Counted from the stretch's first letter, positions 1 to 8,093 are shown. The stretch: DNA of 15,184 nt from JBMNKL01 sp050261495 (GCA_050261495.1 JBLNDI010000049.1:1-15184); one strand, 5' to 3'. A program made the numbers and translations. The notes: generated by a model not told the origin, from the letters alone.

Positions 1-578
1 AGAACAGCAGTCATAAAGAAATAAATTATATAAAGGATTTTTGCCGTACGCCCCAGCTTTGGCACAAGCTTTTCAACATCAGGCCCGGGGCTTTCAGCTT
101 TCATGATATGAAAGGAACTCGCTTTTACGGACGGCATAACTGCCAATGCAAGAACAAGCACTCCCATACCGCCGACCCAATGGGTAAAACTTCTCCAGAA
201 CAGAATGCCCTTAGGCAGAGTTTCTACTTCACTCAGAATAGAAGCTCCTGTAGTCGTAAAACCGGAGGCGGTCTCAAAAAAAGCATCAATAAAAGAAGGT
301 ATAGCGCCGCTGAAAATAAACGGAAGCGCTCCGAAAAACGACACGGATATCCAACCCAGCGACACTATTGCAAAGCCATCCCTGGTATGAATATCATGAT
401 TTGCAGGTTTTACCAGGTTCAGGACAAGCCCGGCCGCCAGCAATAGAACCATTGTAGCTATAAACGCCTTGAAATCATCCTGTCCGTATACCAGGGAAAC
501 CGCCAATGACGGCGACATGCAGGCGGCTTCAATATAATAGAGCCTTCCCAGGCTCCTGAGTATCATTCTATAGTTCAT
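1..578 (-). CDS. trkH: TrkH-family potassium uptake channel, N-terminal part (runs off window)
   Basis: Membrane subunit that conducts K+ in Trk/Ktr systems, gated by the cytoplasmic TrkA subunit. Read from the ATG at 578 the frame stays open to the window edge (192 codons). Visible are an N-terminal hydrophobic helix pair (around residues 18-55), a conserved first-pore segment with the SGFTTTGAS selectivity-loop motif, then HWVGGMGVLVLALAVMP, all typical of TrkH. The C-terminal 250 or so residues lie outside the window. The start is 3 bases past the trkA stop, and its ribosome binding site (GGAGG) lies inside the last codons of trkA, so the two are probably translationally coupled. The family call is firm; ion preference cannot be read from this part. 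Confidence 0.93.
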   Translation of the reverse strand, partial: MNYRMILRSLGRLYYIEAACMSPSLAVSLVYGQDDFKAFIATMVLLLAAGLVLNLVKPANHDIHTRDGFAIVSLGWISVSFFGALPFIFSGAIPSFIDAFFETASGFTTTGASILSEVETLPKGILFWRSFTHWVGGMGVLVLALAVMPSVKASSFHIMKAESPGPDVEKLVPKLGRTAKILYIIYFFMTAV

Positions 579-581
579 GCG

Positions 582-1949
582 TCATTCCTCCATGGAAACA
601 ATAATATCATTGAAATCCGAAAAATGCTTGTCTTTTGTGATGAGAATAACATCATCGCCCTGCCTGATCGAATCCTTTCCATGGGGAATAATTATCTCGT
701 TTTTTCTGACGATTGCCGCCACCAAAACGCCTTTCGCAAGCTTGAGGTCTTTTAGCGGCACATTCAGAAACTTTGTGGGTTTGGCAGCAATAAACTCAAC
801 CGCCTCGGCTTTCTCGTCAATTATCTTGTACAAGGTTTCCACCGGGTTGCCCATCGCGTTTTTCAGCGCCCTGACATATCTGGTAATGCTGTTTGCCGTA
901 CTCTGTTTCGGATTTACTATGCAGTCGATGCCCAGGTTTTTTATAACTGATGAAAAATTAATCCTGTCAATTTTTGCTATAACCTTGTGCACGCCGCATT
1001 GTTTTGCATACAGCGCGGAAATGAGGTTTTCTTCATCCAGCCCCGTGACGGATATAAATGCGTCCATATCATACAGGTTTTCAGAATTAAGGACCGCCTC
1101 GTCGGAAGTGTCGCCGTTAATAATCAATGTATTGGGGAGCAGCTCTGAAAGTTCGCTGCATTTCTCCCTGTCATTTTCAATGATTTTGGCCTTCATTCCC
1201 GCGTCTGCCAGCTGCCTTGCCAGGTAATAGGCTATCCTGCCCCCTCCTGCTATCATGACATTTCTCACTTTTTCAGTATAAAGGCCTACTTTCACACAGA
1301 AGTCAAACACATTGTGAGGCCGCCCTATAACATATATTACATCTTTCTCCCGTATTACAAATTCACCCTTTGGGATTATGACCTCATCATCCCGAAGCAC
1401 CGCCCCTACCAGGATTGAAGATGAAATTTTGTTTGAAATGTCAATAAGCTTCATTCCGGCGACAGGCATGCCTGCAACCACTTTTATCTCGACCAGTTCC
1501 ACGCGGCCCTTGGCAAACGGTTCAACATTCATAGCGGAAGGATACCTGAGCACACGCGCTATTTCATTGGCACAGGCATACTCCGGGTTGATAATCATAT
1601 CCAGCCCAAGTTCTCTTTTCAGCAGTGAAAGTTCGCTTGCATACTCCGGATCGCGAATCCTGGCAATCGTATGGTCCGCGCCAAGCTTTTTGCCGGTCAG
1701 GCAGCATACCATGTTCATCTCATCGCTTGATGTAGCGGCTATGAGCAGGTCAGCTGAAGCTACGCCGGCTTCCATCAGTATTTTTGCGCTTACGCCATTG
1801 CCCCTGATGCACTTCACATCAAGGTAATCATTCGCTTTTCTCAAAGCTTCCGGGTTTTTATCTATTATCGTAACGTCATTGTCTTCCTTTGACAAATTCT
1901 CGGCAAGGCTGTATCCCACCTTACCGTCGCCAATTATTATAATCTTCAT
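582..1949 (-). CDS. trkA: TrkA potassium transport regulatory subunit (two RCK domains)
   Basis: Peripheral membrane protein that binds NAD(H) or adenine nucleotides and gates TrkH. At 455 residues it has the classical tandem RCK layout: a first nucleotide-binding fold with GDGKVG at residues 7-12 and the acidic D30, a TrkA-C domain at about 145-215, a second fold with GGGRIA at about 235-240, and a second TrkA-C domain at the C-terminus. The ATG at 1949 is preferred. A TTG seven codons upstream (1970) has no ribosome binding site in front of it, while AGGAGCGGGG precedes the ATG, although its AGGAG is about 12 bases away. It is first in an operon with trkH, with a promoter candidate about 110 bases upstream. 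Confidence 0.95.
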   Translation of the reverse strand: MKIIIIGDGKVGYSLAENLSKEDNDVTIIDKNPEALRKANDYLDVKCIRGNGVSAKILMEAGVASADLLIAATSSDEMNMVCCLTGKKLGADHTIARIRDPEYASELSLLKRELGLDMIINPEYACANEIARVLRYPSAMNVEPFAKGRVELVEIKVVAGMPVAGMKLIDISNKISSSILVGAVLRDDEVIIPKGEFVIREKDVIYVIGRPHNVFDFCVKVGLYTEKVRNVMIAGGGRIAYYLARQLADAGMKAKIIENDREKCSELSELLPNTLIINGDTSDEAVLNSENLYDMDAFISVTGLDEENLISALYAKQCGVHKVIAKIDRINFSSVIKNLGIDCIVNPKQSTANSITRYVRALKNAMGNPVETLYKIIDEKAEAVEFIAAKPTKFLNVPLKDLKLAKGVLVAAIVRKNEIIIPHGKDSIRQGDDVILITKDKHFSDFNDIIVSMEE

Positions 1950-2057
1950 TGCATGACCCCGCTCCTGCAAAAAAAATGAGGCACTCTTTCAAGCACCCGC
2001 CATATTTTTGTCCATGAGTATATGGTAATAAACTCAATCGCTATTTAGTTGATTCGA

Positions 2058-2086
2058 ATTTTATAACAGTTCACCATAAAGGTCAA
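2058..2086 (-). promoter_or_regulatory. Sigma-A-type promoter for trkA-trkH
   Basis: On the minus strand there is a TTGACC -35 box (2081-2086), a 17-base spacer and a TAAAAT -10 box (2058-2063). An alternative TATAAA overlaps at 2060-2065 with a 15-base spacer. This lies in the 199-base gap between hsp20 and trkA and would give a leader of about 100 bases. I see no clear terminator for hsp20 in the same gap. Confidence 0.55.
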
Positions 2087-2148
2087 CATGAATTTTTTAA
2101 GGATATTCCCCGATTTTTTCAACACTGTGATGGAGAAGCCGTTGTTTT

Positions 2149-2574
2149 TCACTGTATATCTATTTTCCTTCCTTTAGCTTTGGAAGGCTCCGATTTTGGC
2201 ACCGTTATTGAAAGAATCCCGTCTTTGTATTCAGCCCTGGCATTTTCTGATTTAACCTCCACCGGCAGCGGAATTGTCCTGGAAAAGCTCCCGTAATACC
2301 GCTCACTCCTGTAAACATTTTCATCGCTGAATTCCTTTTCCTTCTTTGTCTGTCCCGATATCCTGACGGAATCGTCATCAATGAATAGTTTCAGGTCTTC
2401 CTTTGAAACGCCGGGTATTTCGGCTTTTACCACCACATCATTTTCCGTCTGGTAAACATCCACCCTGGGAGAATTGTATCCTCCGAAGAATCTTGACGGA
2501 AAATCAAAGAAACTGCTTATTTCCCTGCCTATATTATCGACTTCCCTGAAAGGGTTCCAAGGGACAAGAGCCAT
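2149..2574 (-). CDS. Hsp20/alpha-crystallin small heat shock protein
   Basis: ATP-independent holdase chaperone that forms oligomers and keeps unfolding proteins soluble in the cytoplasm. At 141 residues it has the usual bacterial class-A length. The N-terminus MALVPWNPFREVDNI is typical of clostridial members. The alpha-crystallin domain spans about 36-125 and includes PRVDVYQTENDVVVKAEIPG and the late YKDGILSITVPK signature. The C-terminal oligomerisation motif I-x-I is present as IDI (138-140). The ATG at 2574 is chosen because AAAGGAGG lies 7-8 bases upstream; the frame stays open 16 codons further but without a ribosome binding site. It appears monocistronic. Confidence 0.95.
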   Translation of the reverse strand: MALVPWNPFREVDNIGREISSFFDFPSRFFGGYNSPRVDVYQTENDVVVKAEIPGVSKEDLKLFIDDDSVRISGQTKKEKEFSDENVYRSERYYGSFSRTIPLPVEVKSENARAEYKDGILSITVPKSEPSKAKGRKIDIQ

Positions 2575-2619
2575 TAATATTCCTCCTTTGTATTTTGTCG
2601 ATAATAGTTTATCCTTTTG

Positions 2620-2667
2620 CATGATTTTTATATCTTAAATCCGGCTTCATGATTTTTACATCCGGCT
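2620..2667. repeat. Imperfect direct repeat upstream of hsp20
   Basis: CATGATTTTTA occurs at 2620-2630 and again at 2648-2658, and each is followed by ATCCGGCT (2639-2646 and 2660-2667). The inner spacers differ (8 bases and 1 base). The pair fills most of the 124-base gap between the FAH-family gene and hsp20. It may be a local duplication or part of hsp20 control. It is not a CIRCE element, and I find no convincing -35/-10 pair here. Confidence 0.55.
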
Positions 2668-2698
2668 GTTCGGATATGCCGCCGCGGCAGGAAAATTA

Positions 2699-3592
2699 TT
2701 ATTTTACTATATTTGTAAGCGTTCCGATTTTTTCGATTGCGCAGGAAACAACGTCCCCGGGGTTCAGGTATCGCGGCGGGTCAAAGCCTATTCCCACTCC
2801 CTGCGGCGTACCCGTGGCTATAATGTCCCCGGCTTTCAGCTCAATGCCCCTTGATATTTGGGTGATAATATACGCTATATCAAAAGTCATGTCCCCGGTG
2901 TTTGCAAATTGCCGCAGCTCGCCGTTAACGCTACAGGAAATATTAAGCTTCACGGGAAACGGCGCCTCCGACTTGTGCAATATGCAGGGCCCCATGGGAC
3001 AGAAAGTATCCAGGCTTTTGCCCCTGAACCATTGTCCGTGCGCCATTTGCAGGTCCCTTGCCGTTACGTCGTTTATAATGGTATACCCGAAAATATAATC
3101 TTCCGCCTCGTCCCTTTTAATATCCCTGCCGTTTTTGCCCATGACAACCGCGAGCTCTACCTCGTAATCAAGGCAGGACGTTACGCTTTCATGCGCCATG
3201 ATATAGTCGCCCGTACCGATCGCAGGTGAGGCAAACTTGGAAAAATAAACCGGCTCCCTGGGCATATCGCCGCCTCCCTTTATTGTTCCGGCAACCTCCT
3301 GCGCGTGCCTGGCGTAGTTTTTGCCCAGGCATATTATATTTCGCCGGGGATACGGGATCGGAGCCATGATCTTTACGTCTTCCAGGGGTATTGACGATAA
3401 CTTCGCGCCTTTAAGCTTTTCCTTCATGGCATGTATAATCCGGTCATCAGACGCCTCGATAAAATCGGCAAGCGTTGCCGGTATTTCGTTTAATTCTCCA
3501 TCCAGCAGCTCACCGATGGGAACCAGTGTTTTTTCATCCCTTAATACGCCGTATTTTACCATGTTATTCAACATATAAGTTACAAATCGCAT
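2699..3592 (-). CDS. Fumarylacetoacetate hydrolase (FAH) family protein
   Basis: Cytoplasmic metal-dependent enzyme family that includes acylpyruvate hydrolases, 2-keto-4-pentenoate hydratases, oxaloacetate decarboxylases and hydroxyhepta-dienedioate isomerases; substrate cannot be told from sequence. At 297 residues it shows an N-terminal cap (1-75), then the catalytic fold starting at IICLGKNYARHAQEV (87-100). The metal ligands are E144 and E146 in LDYEVELAVV and D175 in IINDVTARD. Also present are QWFRGKSLDTFCPMGP (188-202) and the C-terminal ATGTPQGVGIGF. The ATG at 3592 has GGAGGAG upstream. The frame extends another 67 codons upstream, but that stretch overlaps the preceding gene and is not FAH-like. 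It is the last gene of the HD operon, 35 bases after the LUD gene. Confidence 0.92.
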   Translation of the reverse strand: MRFVTYMLNNMVKYGVLRDEKTLVPIGELLDGELNEIPATLADFIEASDDRIIHAMKEKLKGAKLSSIPLEDVKIMAPIPYPRRNIICLGKNYARHAQEVAGTIKGGGDMPREPVYFSKFASPAIGTGDYIMAHESVTSCLDYEVELAVVMGKNGRDIKRDEAEDYIFGYTIINDVTARDLQMAHGQWFRGKSLDTFCPMGPCILHKSEAPFPVKLNISCSVNGELRQFANTGDMTFDIAYIITQISRGIELKAGDIIATGTPQGVGIGFDPPRYLNPGDVVSCAIEKIGTLTNIVK

Positions 3593-3627
3593 AATACCTT
3601 TTCTCCTCCGGGTGCATATCAGCAGCC

Positions 3628-4302
3628 TTAATAACCCAGTTCCTCGCCCACGATAATTACCTTTATCCGGTCTTTCTTCCGCTGGTATGCGGATACCACG
3701 TAGCTGCAGCAAATCCGCGAAGGGCTGGAGCAGCCGCTTGCCATGCAAGCGTTGCCTGACAACAGCGACATGCATTCGCCTTTTTCCCTGCAATACGTTT
3801 CATGGGACAGTCTTGCGTTATTTGCCGGCGCGGCGATTGTTTTAACCCTCCTTATTGCATCATCAATATCTTTGACGATTTTATTATACCCGGCGACAAT
3901 GATTACCGACTTCGGGCCGTAACAGATGGCCGCCACCCTATTTGAATTGCCGTCTACATTGTATAACTCCCCATTTTCCGTTATTGCGTTTGAACTGCAG
4001 ATATAGGCGTCCGCAAAGAACGATTCCCTGTATATTTGCTCCATTTCCTCCCTGGACAAGTCTTTTCCGTACCTGTCCAGGAACTTGTATTTTCCTGATC
4101 TCAAAAGGTCTATCACGCCGCACTCGAACAGGCTCATTGAACCGCCGACGGCAACCGTGTCCCCTTCCGTCAGTAATTCGGCAACCTTCTTCGTCACCTG
4201 GTCCTTTGATTCAACATACAAAGCCTGCATGTTGTTTTTCCCGAGATTCTCAATCGTCCTGAAAATGCGCTTCTCCACGACAGATTTTAAATTTGTGTCC
4301 AT
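3628..4302 (-). CDS. LUD-domain (DUF162/LutC-like) protein
   Basis: The LUD domain occurs in LutB/LutC lactate-utilisation proteins and in many standalone clostridial proteins of unknown substrate. This is a standalone form of 224 residues. Family features include TEGDTVAVGGSMSLFECGV (45-63), FFADAYICSSNAITENGEL (95-113) with GNSNRVAAICYGPKSVIIVAG. The C-terminal section is rich in cysteine (C171, C177, C186, C191, C198, C199), suggesting metal or redox chemistry. The ATG at 4302 has AGGAG about 10 bases upstream. It sits 35 bases after the DUF4846 gene. There is no LutA/LutB partner nearby, so a role in lactate oxidation is not supported by context. Confidence 0.88.
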   Translation of the reverse strand: MDTNLKSVVEKRIFRTIENLGKNNMQALYVESKDQVTKKVAELLTEGDTVAVGGSMSLFECGVIDLLRSGKYKFLDRYGKDLSREEMEQIYRESFFADAYICSSNAITENGELYNVDGNSNRVAAICYGPKSVIIVAGYNKIVKDIDDAIRRVKTIAAPANNARLSHETYCREKGECMSLLSGNACMASGCSSPSRICCSYVVSAYQRKKDRIKVIIVGEELGY

Positions 4303-4337
4303 ACAGTATCCACTCCTATCCTGAAATAAATGAAATT

Positions 4338-5360
4338 TTATTCTTTGAACCTGTACAGCCGGTCCTTGTCAAACTGCCATTCAGGGGTGTCCAGCACGTT
4401 TCCGAACCCGGTGGAATACCATGGGCTCAAACCGTCATCGCTCGGATTCCTGAGTATATGTATATCCTGGGCGGGCATATAGCTTTGCGCCAGGATGAAT
4501 ATCTTTTCACCGGTATCCTTGTTCTCCGCCATATCCAATACTATGGCGGTATGGCCGGGCAAGCCTCCCTCAATAAACACGTCGCCCGCCTGCATGCCCT
4601 CAACAGGAATATTCTCCATTTCCCTTGATAACGAAAGAGAGCCTGCATAGGCAAACACCATGTCCAGGTATCTCCTGAAGCTTTCGTAATCGTCGGAATA
4701 GCCCGTTCTCTTTACCCAGTAGGCCTTATTGCCTTCCACCGCTATCCTGTTCCCTTGCATCCAGGTCGTATAATCAGCCCTGAAACCATTTGTAAAGTTA
4801 AAGTGTATCTTGTCATAAAGACCTTTGCCATAAAGATACTCCGCTCTCAGCCTTATAACGGCGTCGGCGCATTGCTGCAGGTCCCTTGTGCCAATATCGA
4901 TATCCAGTACGGCCGCATGAACGTCCACGGGCTTTATGCCGCCGTTATAGTAATGAACTTTAGTACCGTCAGGTTTCAGCGGCAACGTCCTTAAATAATG
5001 ACCGAACGAACCTTCCTCCACCTTCACCCTTTCAAAGCCTTCGGGAGTTCCAATTCTTTCTTCCACGGTTTTGCCATCTTTATTTATATGTGTGGGTTTG
5101 AGGCTCTTCCCTGCGTCTTTACCCGGTCCTTCCGGGTTTGCGCCGGTTCTGCCGCCGGATGATGTTGATTTTTCACCTGTTACCTGTCCGGCTGATGCCG
5201 GTTCTTCCCCTGTCGTGACCGTCTCTTCCGCAGTTTCGGAAATCCCGGGCAAATCCTGCGCCTGTGCGTTTGCTTTATGTAAACCTTCAGGCGCCTGGCT
5301 GCCGGTCGTGGAACACGAAACCAACAGGATCAGAAATAGCAGCATCCACGCCTTTTTCAT
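4338..5360 (-). CDS. DUF4846-domain lipoprotein
   Basis: Predicted extracellular, membrane-anchored protein of unknown function, 340 residues. It has a lipoprotein signal with a short basic start, hydrophobic core MLLFLILLVSC and lipobox cysteine C16. Residues 20-95 are a low-complexity Ser/Gly/Thr/Glu linker, as expected for a surface lipoprotein. Residues about 100-338 match my memory of DUF4846 (FERVKVEEGSFGHYLRTLPLKP, VHAAVLDIDIGTRDLQQCADAVIRL, then HFNFTNGF and a PGHTAIVLDMA segment). Its ATG overlaps the stop of the HD gene by four bases (ATGA), indicating translational coupling, and AAGGAG lies six bases upstream. Confidence 0.85.
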   Translation of the reverse strand: MKKAWMLLFLILLVSCSTTGSQAPEGLHKANAQAQDLPGISETAEETVTTGEEPASAGQVTGEKSTSSGGRTGANPEGPGKDAGKSLKPTHINKDGKTVEERIGTPEGFERVKVEEGSFGHYLRTLPLKPDGTKVHYYNGGIKPVDVHAAVLDIDIGTRDLQQCADAVIRLRAEYLYGKGLYDKIHFNFTNGFRADYTTWMQGNRIAVEGNKAYWVKRTGYSDDYESFRRYLDMVFAYAGSLSLSREMENIPVEGMQAGDVFIEGGLPGHTAIVLDMAENKDTGEKIFILAQSYMPAQDIHILRNPSDDGLSPWYSTGFGNVLDTPEWQFDKDRLYRFKE

Positions 5361-5980
5361 CCATTACTCTCCTTCAGGTACCCTTTCCGGATCGAATCCC
5401 TGACAACGTGCGAAACGTACTCCCAAAGCCCGGGCGCATTTTTCTTAAGCAGTTCATTGCGCTTCAAGACTTTTTCACTTGTTACGCCGGGCTTTTGCCA
5501 CGTATGTCCTTTTGTATTGTAGTTCAACAGAAGAGGCTGGAACCTGTCCAGACATGCCGCGAATCTTGATTCCGGCGTGTCCAGTTCCTCAAACTCTCTC
5601 CATAATTCCATCATTTCCTGCGCCTGGTCTGAAGGCAGGATGGCAAATAAACGTTCTGCTGCCTTGCGTTCCCGTTCTTCCTTGCCTTCGTACCCTTTCT
5701 CATCGTAACAGAAAGTATCCCCGGCGTCGATTTCCACAATATCATGGACAAGGACCATTTTTATGACCTTTAATATATCAATGCTCTTGTCCGCCGAATA
5801 CTCGGACAGCAGGAAGGCCATTACCGCAAGATGCCAGGAATGCTCCGCGTCATTTTCATTCCTGTTTGAACCGGTAACTACATTCTGCCTCAGCACCTGC
5901 TTCAGCTTGTCAATTTCTACAATGAACCGGACCTGTTTCATCAGCCGCGGGTTGTTAACAAACATTTCTTCTTTTTCCAT
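5357..5980 (-). CDS. HD-domain phosphohydrolase (YfbR/HDDC2-like)
   Basis: Predicted cytoplasmic metal-dependent phosphohydrolase; close families include 5'-deoxynucleotidases, but the substrate is not proven here. At 207 residues it shows the HD signature: H47 in ENDAEHSWH, H79-D80 in MVLVHDIVEIDAGD, and a late D145 in LDRFQPLLL. The ATG at 5980 is preferred because GGGAG sits 8 bases upstream; an in-frame ATG five codons earlier (5995) overlaps that site and has none of its own. It is the first gene of the four-gene operon, preceded by an extended -10 promoter candidate. Confidence 0.9.
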   Translation of the reverse strand: MEKEEMFVNNPRLMKQVRFIVEIDKLKQVLRQNVVTGSNRNENDAEHSWHLAVMAFLLSEYSADKSIDILKVIKMVLVHDIVEIDAGDTFCYDEKGYEGKEERERKAAERLFAILPSDQAQEMMELWREFEELDTPESRFAACLDRFQPLLLNYNTKGHTWQKPGVTSEKVLKRNELLKKNAPGLWEYVSHVVRDSIRKGYLKESNG

Positions 5981-6039
5981 CGGGCACTCTCCCATGCTTT
6001 TTTGTTAAGTACATTTCAACCGGGAAAATTATTCCTTAC

Positions 6040-6072
6040 ACCTAAGTATAGCATTAATTTGCCATGTTAGGT
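6040..6072 (-). promoter_or_regulatory. Extended -10 promoter candidate with flanking inverted repeat, HD operon
   Basis: The minus strand carries TGCTATACT (6045-6053), an extended -10 element. There is no good -35; GTGACC at 6070-6075 is the closest, at 19 bases. The -10 region is flanked by ACCTAA (6040-6045) and TTAGGT (6067-6072), a 6-bp inverted repeat with a 21-base spacer that could be an operator. It lies in the 121-base gap before the HD gene. Confidence 0.4.
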
Positions 6073-6101
6073 CACCTTGTTTTTATTTTGGTCCGTAATT
6101 A

Positions 6102-7130
6102 TCACCCAAGCATTGAAAAAATGATACCCGGTATATCGTCAAGCGATGCCTGTCTCTCGACTGCGCCGATACTATAAGCCACTTTAGGCATCCCATATAC
6201 CACGGACGATTTCTCATCCTGCCCGATAGTCCTTGCGCCGTTTTTTCTCATGGACAATAATCCTTTTGCCCCGTCATAGCCCATTCCCGTGAGGATTATG
6301 CCGATAGCTTCCCTTCCCGCTTCTTTCGCGACCGATTCAAAAAGGACGTCGACCGAAGGGCAATGCCCGCTTACCTTTTCCCCCTTAAAGCATTCCACCT
6401 TGTACTTGTCGCCCGCTTTTTTAATCCTCATGTGCTTATCGCCGGGAGCGACCAATACCCGTCCGCTTTCGATAAAATCACCTGTCTCTGCTTCCTTTGC
6501 CTGGAACCAGGTTGTACTGTTCAGCCTTTCCGCATACATCCGGGAGAAAACCGGAGGTATGTGCTGGACCACAACAATTCCCGGCACGCTTTCAGGCAGG
6601 CGCTGCAGAATACTGTAGATGGCTTCCGTGCCCCCGGTTGAAGCCCCGATTGCTATTAACGCCCTGCTTGCGCCCACGTTGGCCCTGCCGATATTTTTCG
6701 GCGGAATTTCGTTGTTTTTCCAATGTGACAGGTTTGCTGTTGAAGCGGTTTTTATTTTTGCGTTCAGCTCGTTAATGAATGCCTTGAGGCCTCCGGCATA
6801 ATGCATGTCAGGCTTGGCTATAAAGTCAACCGCTCCCGCGTTCATGGCGTCAAACACAATATTGCTGATGCTGCTTACGACAATAATGGGCAGCGGATAC
6901 TGCGGCATAAGCCTCTTTATGAACTCAATGCCGTTCATTTTGGGCATTTCCACGTCGCAGGTCATAACGTCGGGTTCATATTCAATAATTTTGTCCCTGG
7001 CGTCAAAAGCGTCGTTGGCTACGGCTACCACTTCCAAGTCCGGATCGGAAGATATGCCCCTTGATAATACTTCCCTGAATACCAGGGAGTCGTCTACAAC
7101 CAATACCTTGATTTTTTTACTTTTATTCAT
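6102..7130 (-). CDS. cheB: CheB chemotaxis methylesterase/glutamine deamidase with receiver domain
   Basis: Removes methyl groups from receptor glutamates and deamidates receptor glutamines, activated by phosphorylation from CheA. At 342 residues it has a receiver domain (1-125) with acidic pair D13-D14, phospho-acceptor D59 in TCDVEMP and K106, a linker (125-155) and the catalytic domain (156-342). The triad is visible: S164 in IGASTGG, H190 in VVQHIPP, and D286 in LTGMGYDGAKG. These happen to match the E. coli CheB numbers. The ATG at 7130 has a GAGGG-type site about 10 bases upstream. It is the last gene of the chemotaxis operon, 14 bases after cheR. Confidence 0.97.
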   Translation of the reverse strand: MNKSKKIKVLVVDDSLVFREVLSRGISSDPDLEVVAVANDAFDARDKIIEYEPDVMTCDVEMPKMNGIEFIKRLMPQYPLPIIVVSSISNIVFDAMNAGAVDFIAKPDMHYAGGLKAFINELNAKIKTASTANLSHWKNNEIPPKNIGRANVGASRALIAIGASTGGTEAIYSILQRLPESVPGIVVVQHIPPVFSRMYAERLNSTTWFQAKEAETGDFIESGRVLVAPGDKHMRIKKAGDKYKVECFKGEKVSGHCPSVDVLFESVAKEAGREAIGIILTGMGYDGAKGLLSMRKNGARTIGQDEKSSVVYGMPKVAYSIGAVERQASLDDIPGIIFSMLG

Positions 7131-7144
7131 CTTTACTATTCCCT

Positions 7145-7957
7145 CTATTCCTTTCTGTAAATGGCAGGCATAACATATTTATACCTGGTTTCGCTGCGGT
7201 TAAGCGATTCCGAATGCCCAATGAACAAAAACCCGCCATGTTCGGTCAAATCATAAAATTTATTCACCAACTCCGACTTGGTATTTGCGTCGAAGTAAAT
7301 CATCACATTCCTGCAGAATATTACATGGAAATTTCGCCTAAACGGAAATTTCTCATCCATGAGATTTTGTCTTCTGAATATGACTTCTTTTTTTATCTTT
7401 TCATCAATTATATAATAATCGTCGTGTTTTTTGAAATAATTAATCTTCCATCTGGACGGAAGCGGTGTTATCCTGTCAGGACTGTATATCCCCTTGATAG
7501 CGGTTTCAAGAGCTTTTACCGAAATATCGGTTGCCAGTATCTTCGTATCCCACTGCGCTTTTTCCCTGCCGAAGAATTCATCGATAATCATTGCAAGGGT
7601 ATAGGGTTCCTCCCCGGTAGAGCAGCCCGCGCTCCATATTCTTAAATCATTGTTTTTTACGCTATTTTTCAGATACGGAAGCACTTTATCCCTGAAATAG
7701 AAAAAATGGTCGGCTTCCCTCATAAAGAAAGTATGGTTGGTGGTAATCTTGTTTAAAAGGGTGATTACCGCATCACCGGTTTTATCTGATATAACGTAAT
7801 TATAATAATCGGAAAAATTATCGAAGTTATTTTGCAATAAAACATTGGCAAGCCTTCCCGTCACAAGGGCTTGCTTTTCTTCTTTAAGATTTATGCCGTA
7901 ATTGGCCTTTATAAAGCCGGCAAGCTGCCGGAATTCTTTCCTGGTTATCTTTAGCAT
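7145..7957 (-). CDS. cheR: CheR chemotaxis receptor methyltransferase
   Basis: S-adenosylmethionine-dependent methylation of receptor glutamates. At 270 residues it has an N-terminal helical CheR-N domain (1-70), then TTNHTFFMRE (72-81), the SAM-binding AGCSTGEEPYTLAM (110-123), and FCRNVMIYF (214-222) followed by GGFLFIGHSES, all diagnostic. The ATG at 7957 is preferred, with AGGTGG 5 bases upstream; a GTG three codons earlier (7966) lies inside that site. It is preceded by the structured mcp-cheR intergenic region. The local receptor lacks the usual C-terminal CheR-tethering pentapeptide. Confidence 0.97.
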   Translation of the reverse strand: MLKITRKEFRQLAGFIKANYGINLKEEKQALVTGRLANVLLQNNFDNFSDYYNYVISDKTGDAVITLLNKITTNHTFFMREADHFFYFRDKVLPYLKNSVKNNDLRIWSAGCSTGEEPYTLAMIIDEFFGREKAQWDTKILATDISVKALETAIKGIYSPDRITPLPSRWKINYFKKHDDYYIIDEKIKKEVIFRRQNLMDEKFPFRRNFHVIFCRNVMIYFDANTKSELVNKFYDLTEHGGFLFIGHSESLNRSETRYKYVMPAIYRKE

Positions 7958-7978
7958 AAACCCCACCTGTCTGTAATA

Positions 7979-8040
7979 GGGAACGGAGAGGAAGCATTTC
8001 TGCTTCCTCCGGACTGCCGGCTTTTAAGTCTCCGATTCCC
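7979..8040 (-). ncRNA. Structured RNA element in the mcp-cheR intergenic region
   Basis: In the minus-strand transcript a perfect 9-bp hairpin forms between GAGGAAGCA and TGCTTCCTC (8001-8009 with 7988-7996), capped by GAAA, a GNRA tetraloop. It is enclosed by an outer helix pairing 8031-8040 with 7979-7987 (nine pairs and one bulge). No T-run follows on the minus strand, so it does not look like a terminator for the operon; it ends about 20 bases before the cheR start. It may be an mRNA processing or stability structure, or may tune cheR translation. On the plus strand the outer helix is followed by TGGTTTTTT, but no plus-strand gene is seen there. Confidence 0.5.
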
Positions 8041-8093
8041 TGGTTTTTTGACTTTCCGAACCTTGATATTCTGATTTTCTACTTCACTTGCCG

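Noticed and set aside
577..1227. Plus-strand open frame of 216 codons across trkA
   Set aside because: Antisense shadow of trkA; the minus frame has clear RCK domains and a promoter, while this frame has no recognisable family features or ribosome binding site.
2660..2698. Terminator after the FAH-family gene
   Set aside because: Short inverted repeats exist (TGCCG/CGGCA and ATCCG/CGGAT), but the stems are only about 5 bp and no convincing T-run follows.
3593..3793. 67-codon N-terminal extension of the FAH-family gene
   Set aside because: It overlaps the 3' end of the LUD gene, is not FAH-like, and a ribosome binding site precedes the internal ATG at 3592.
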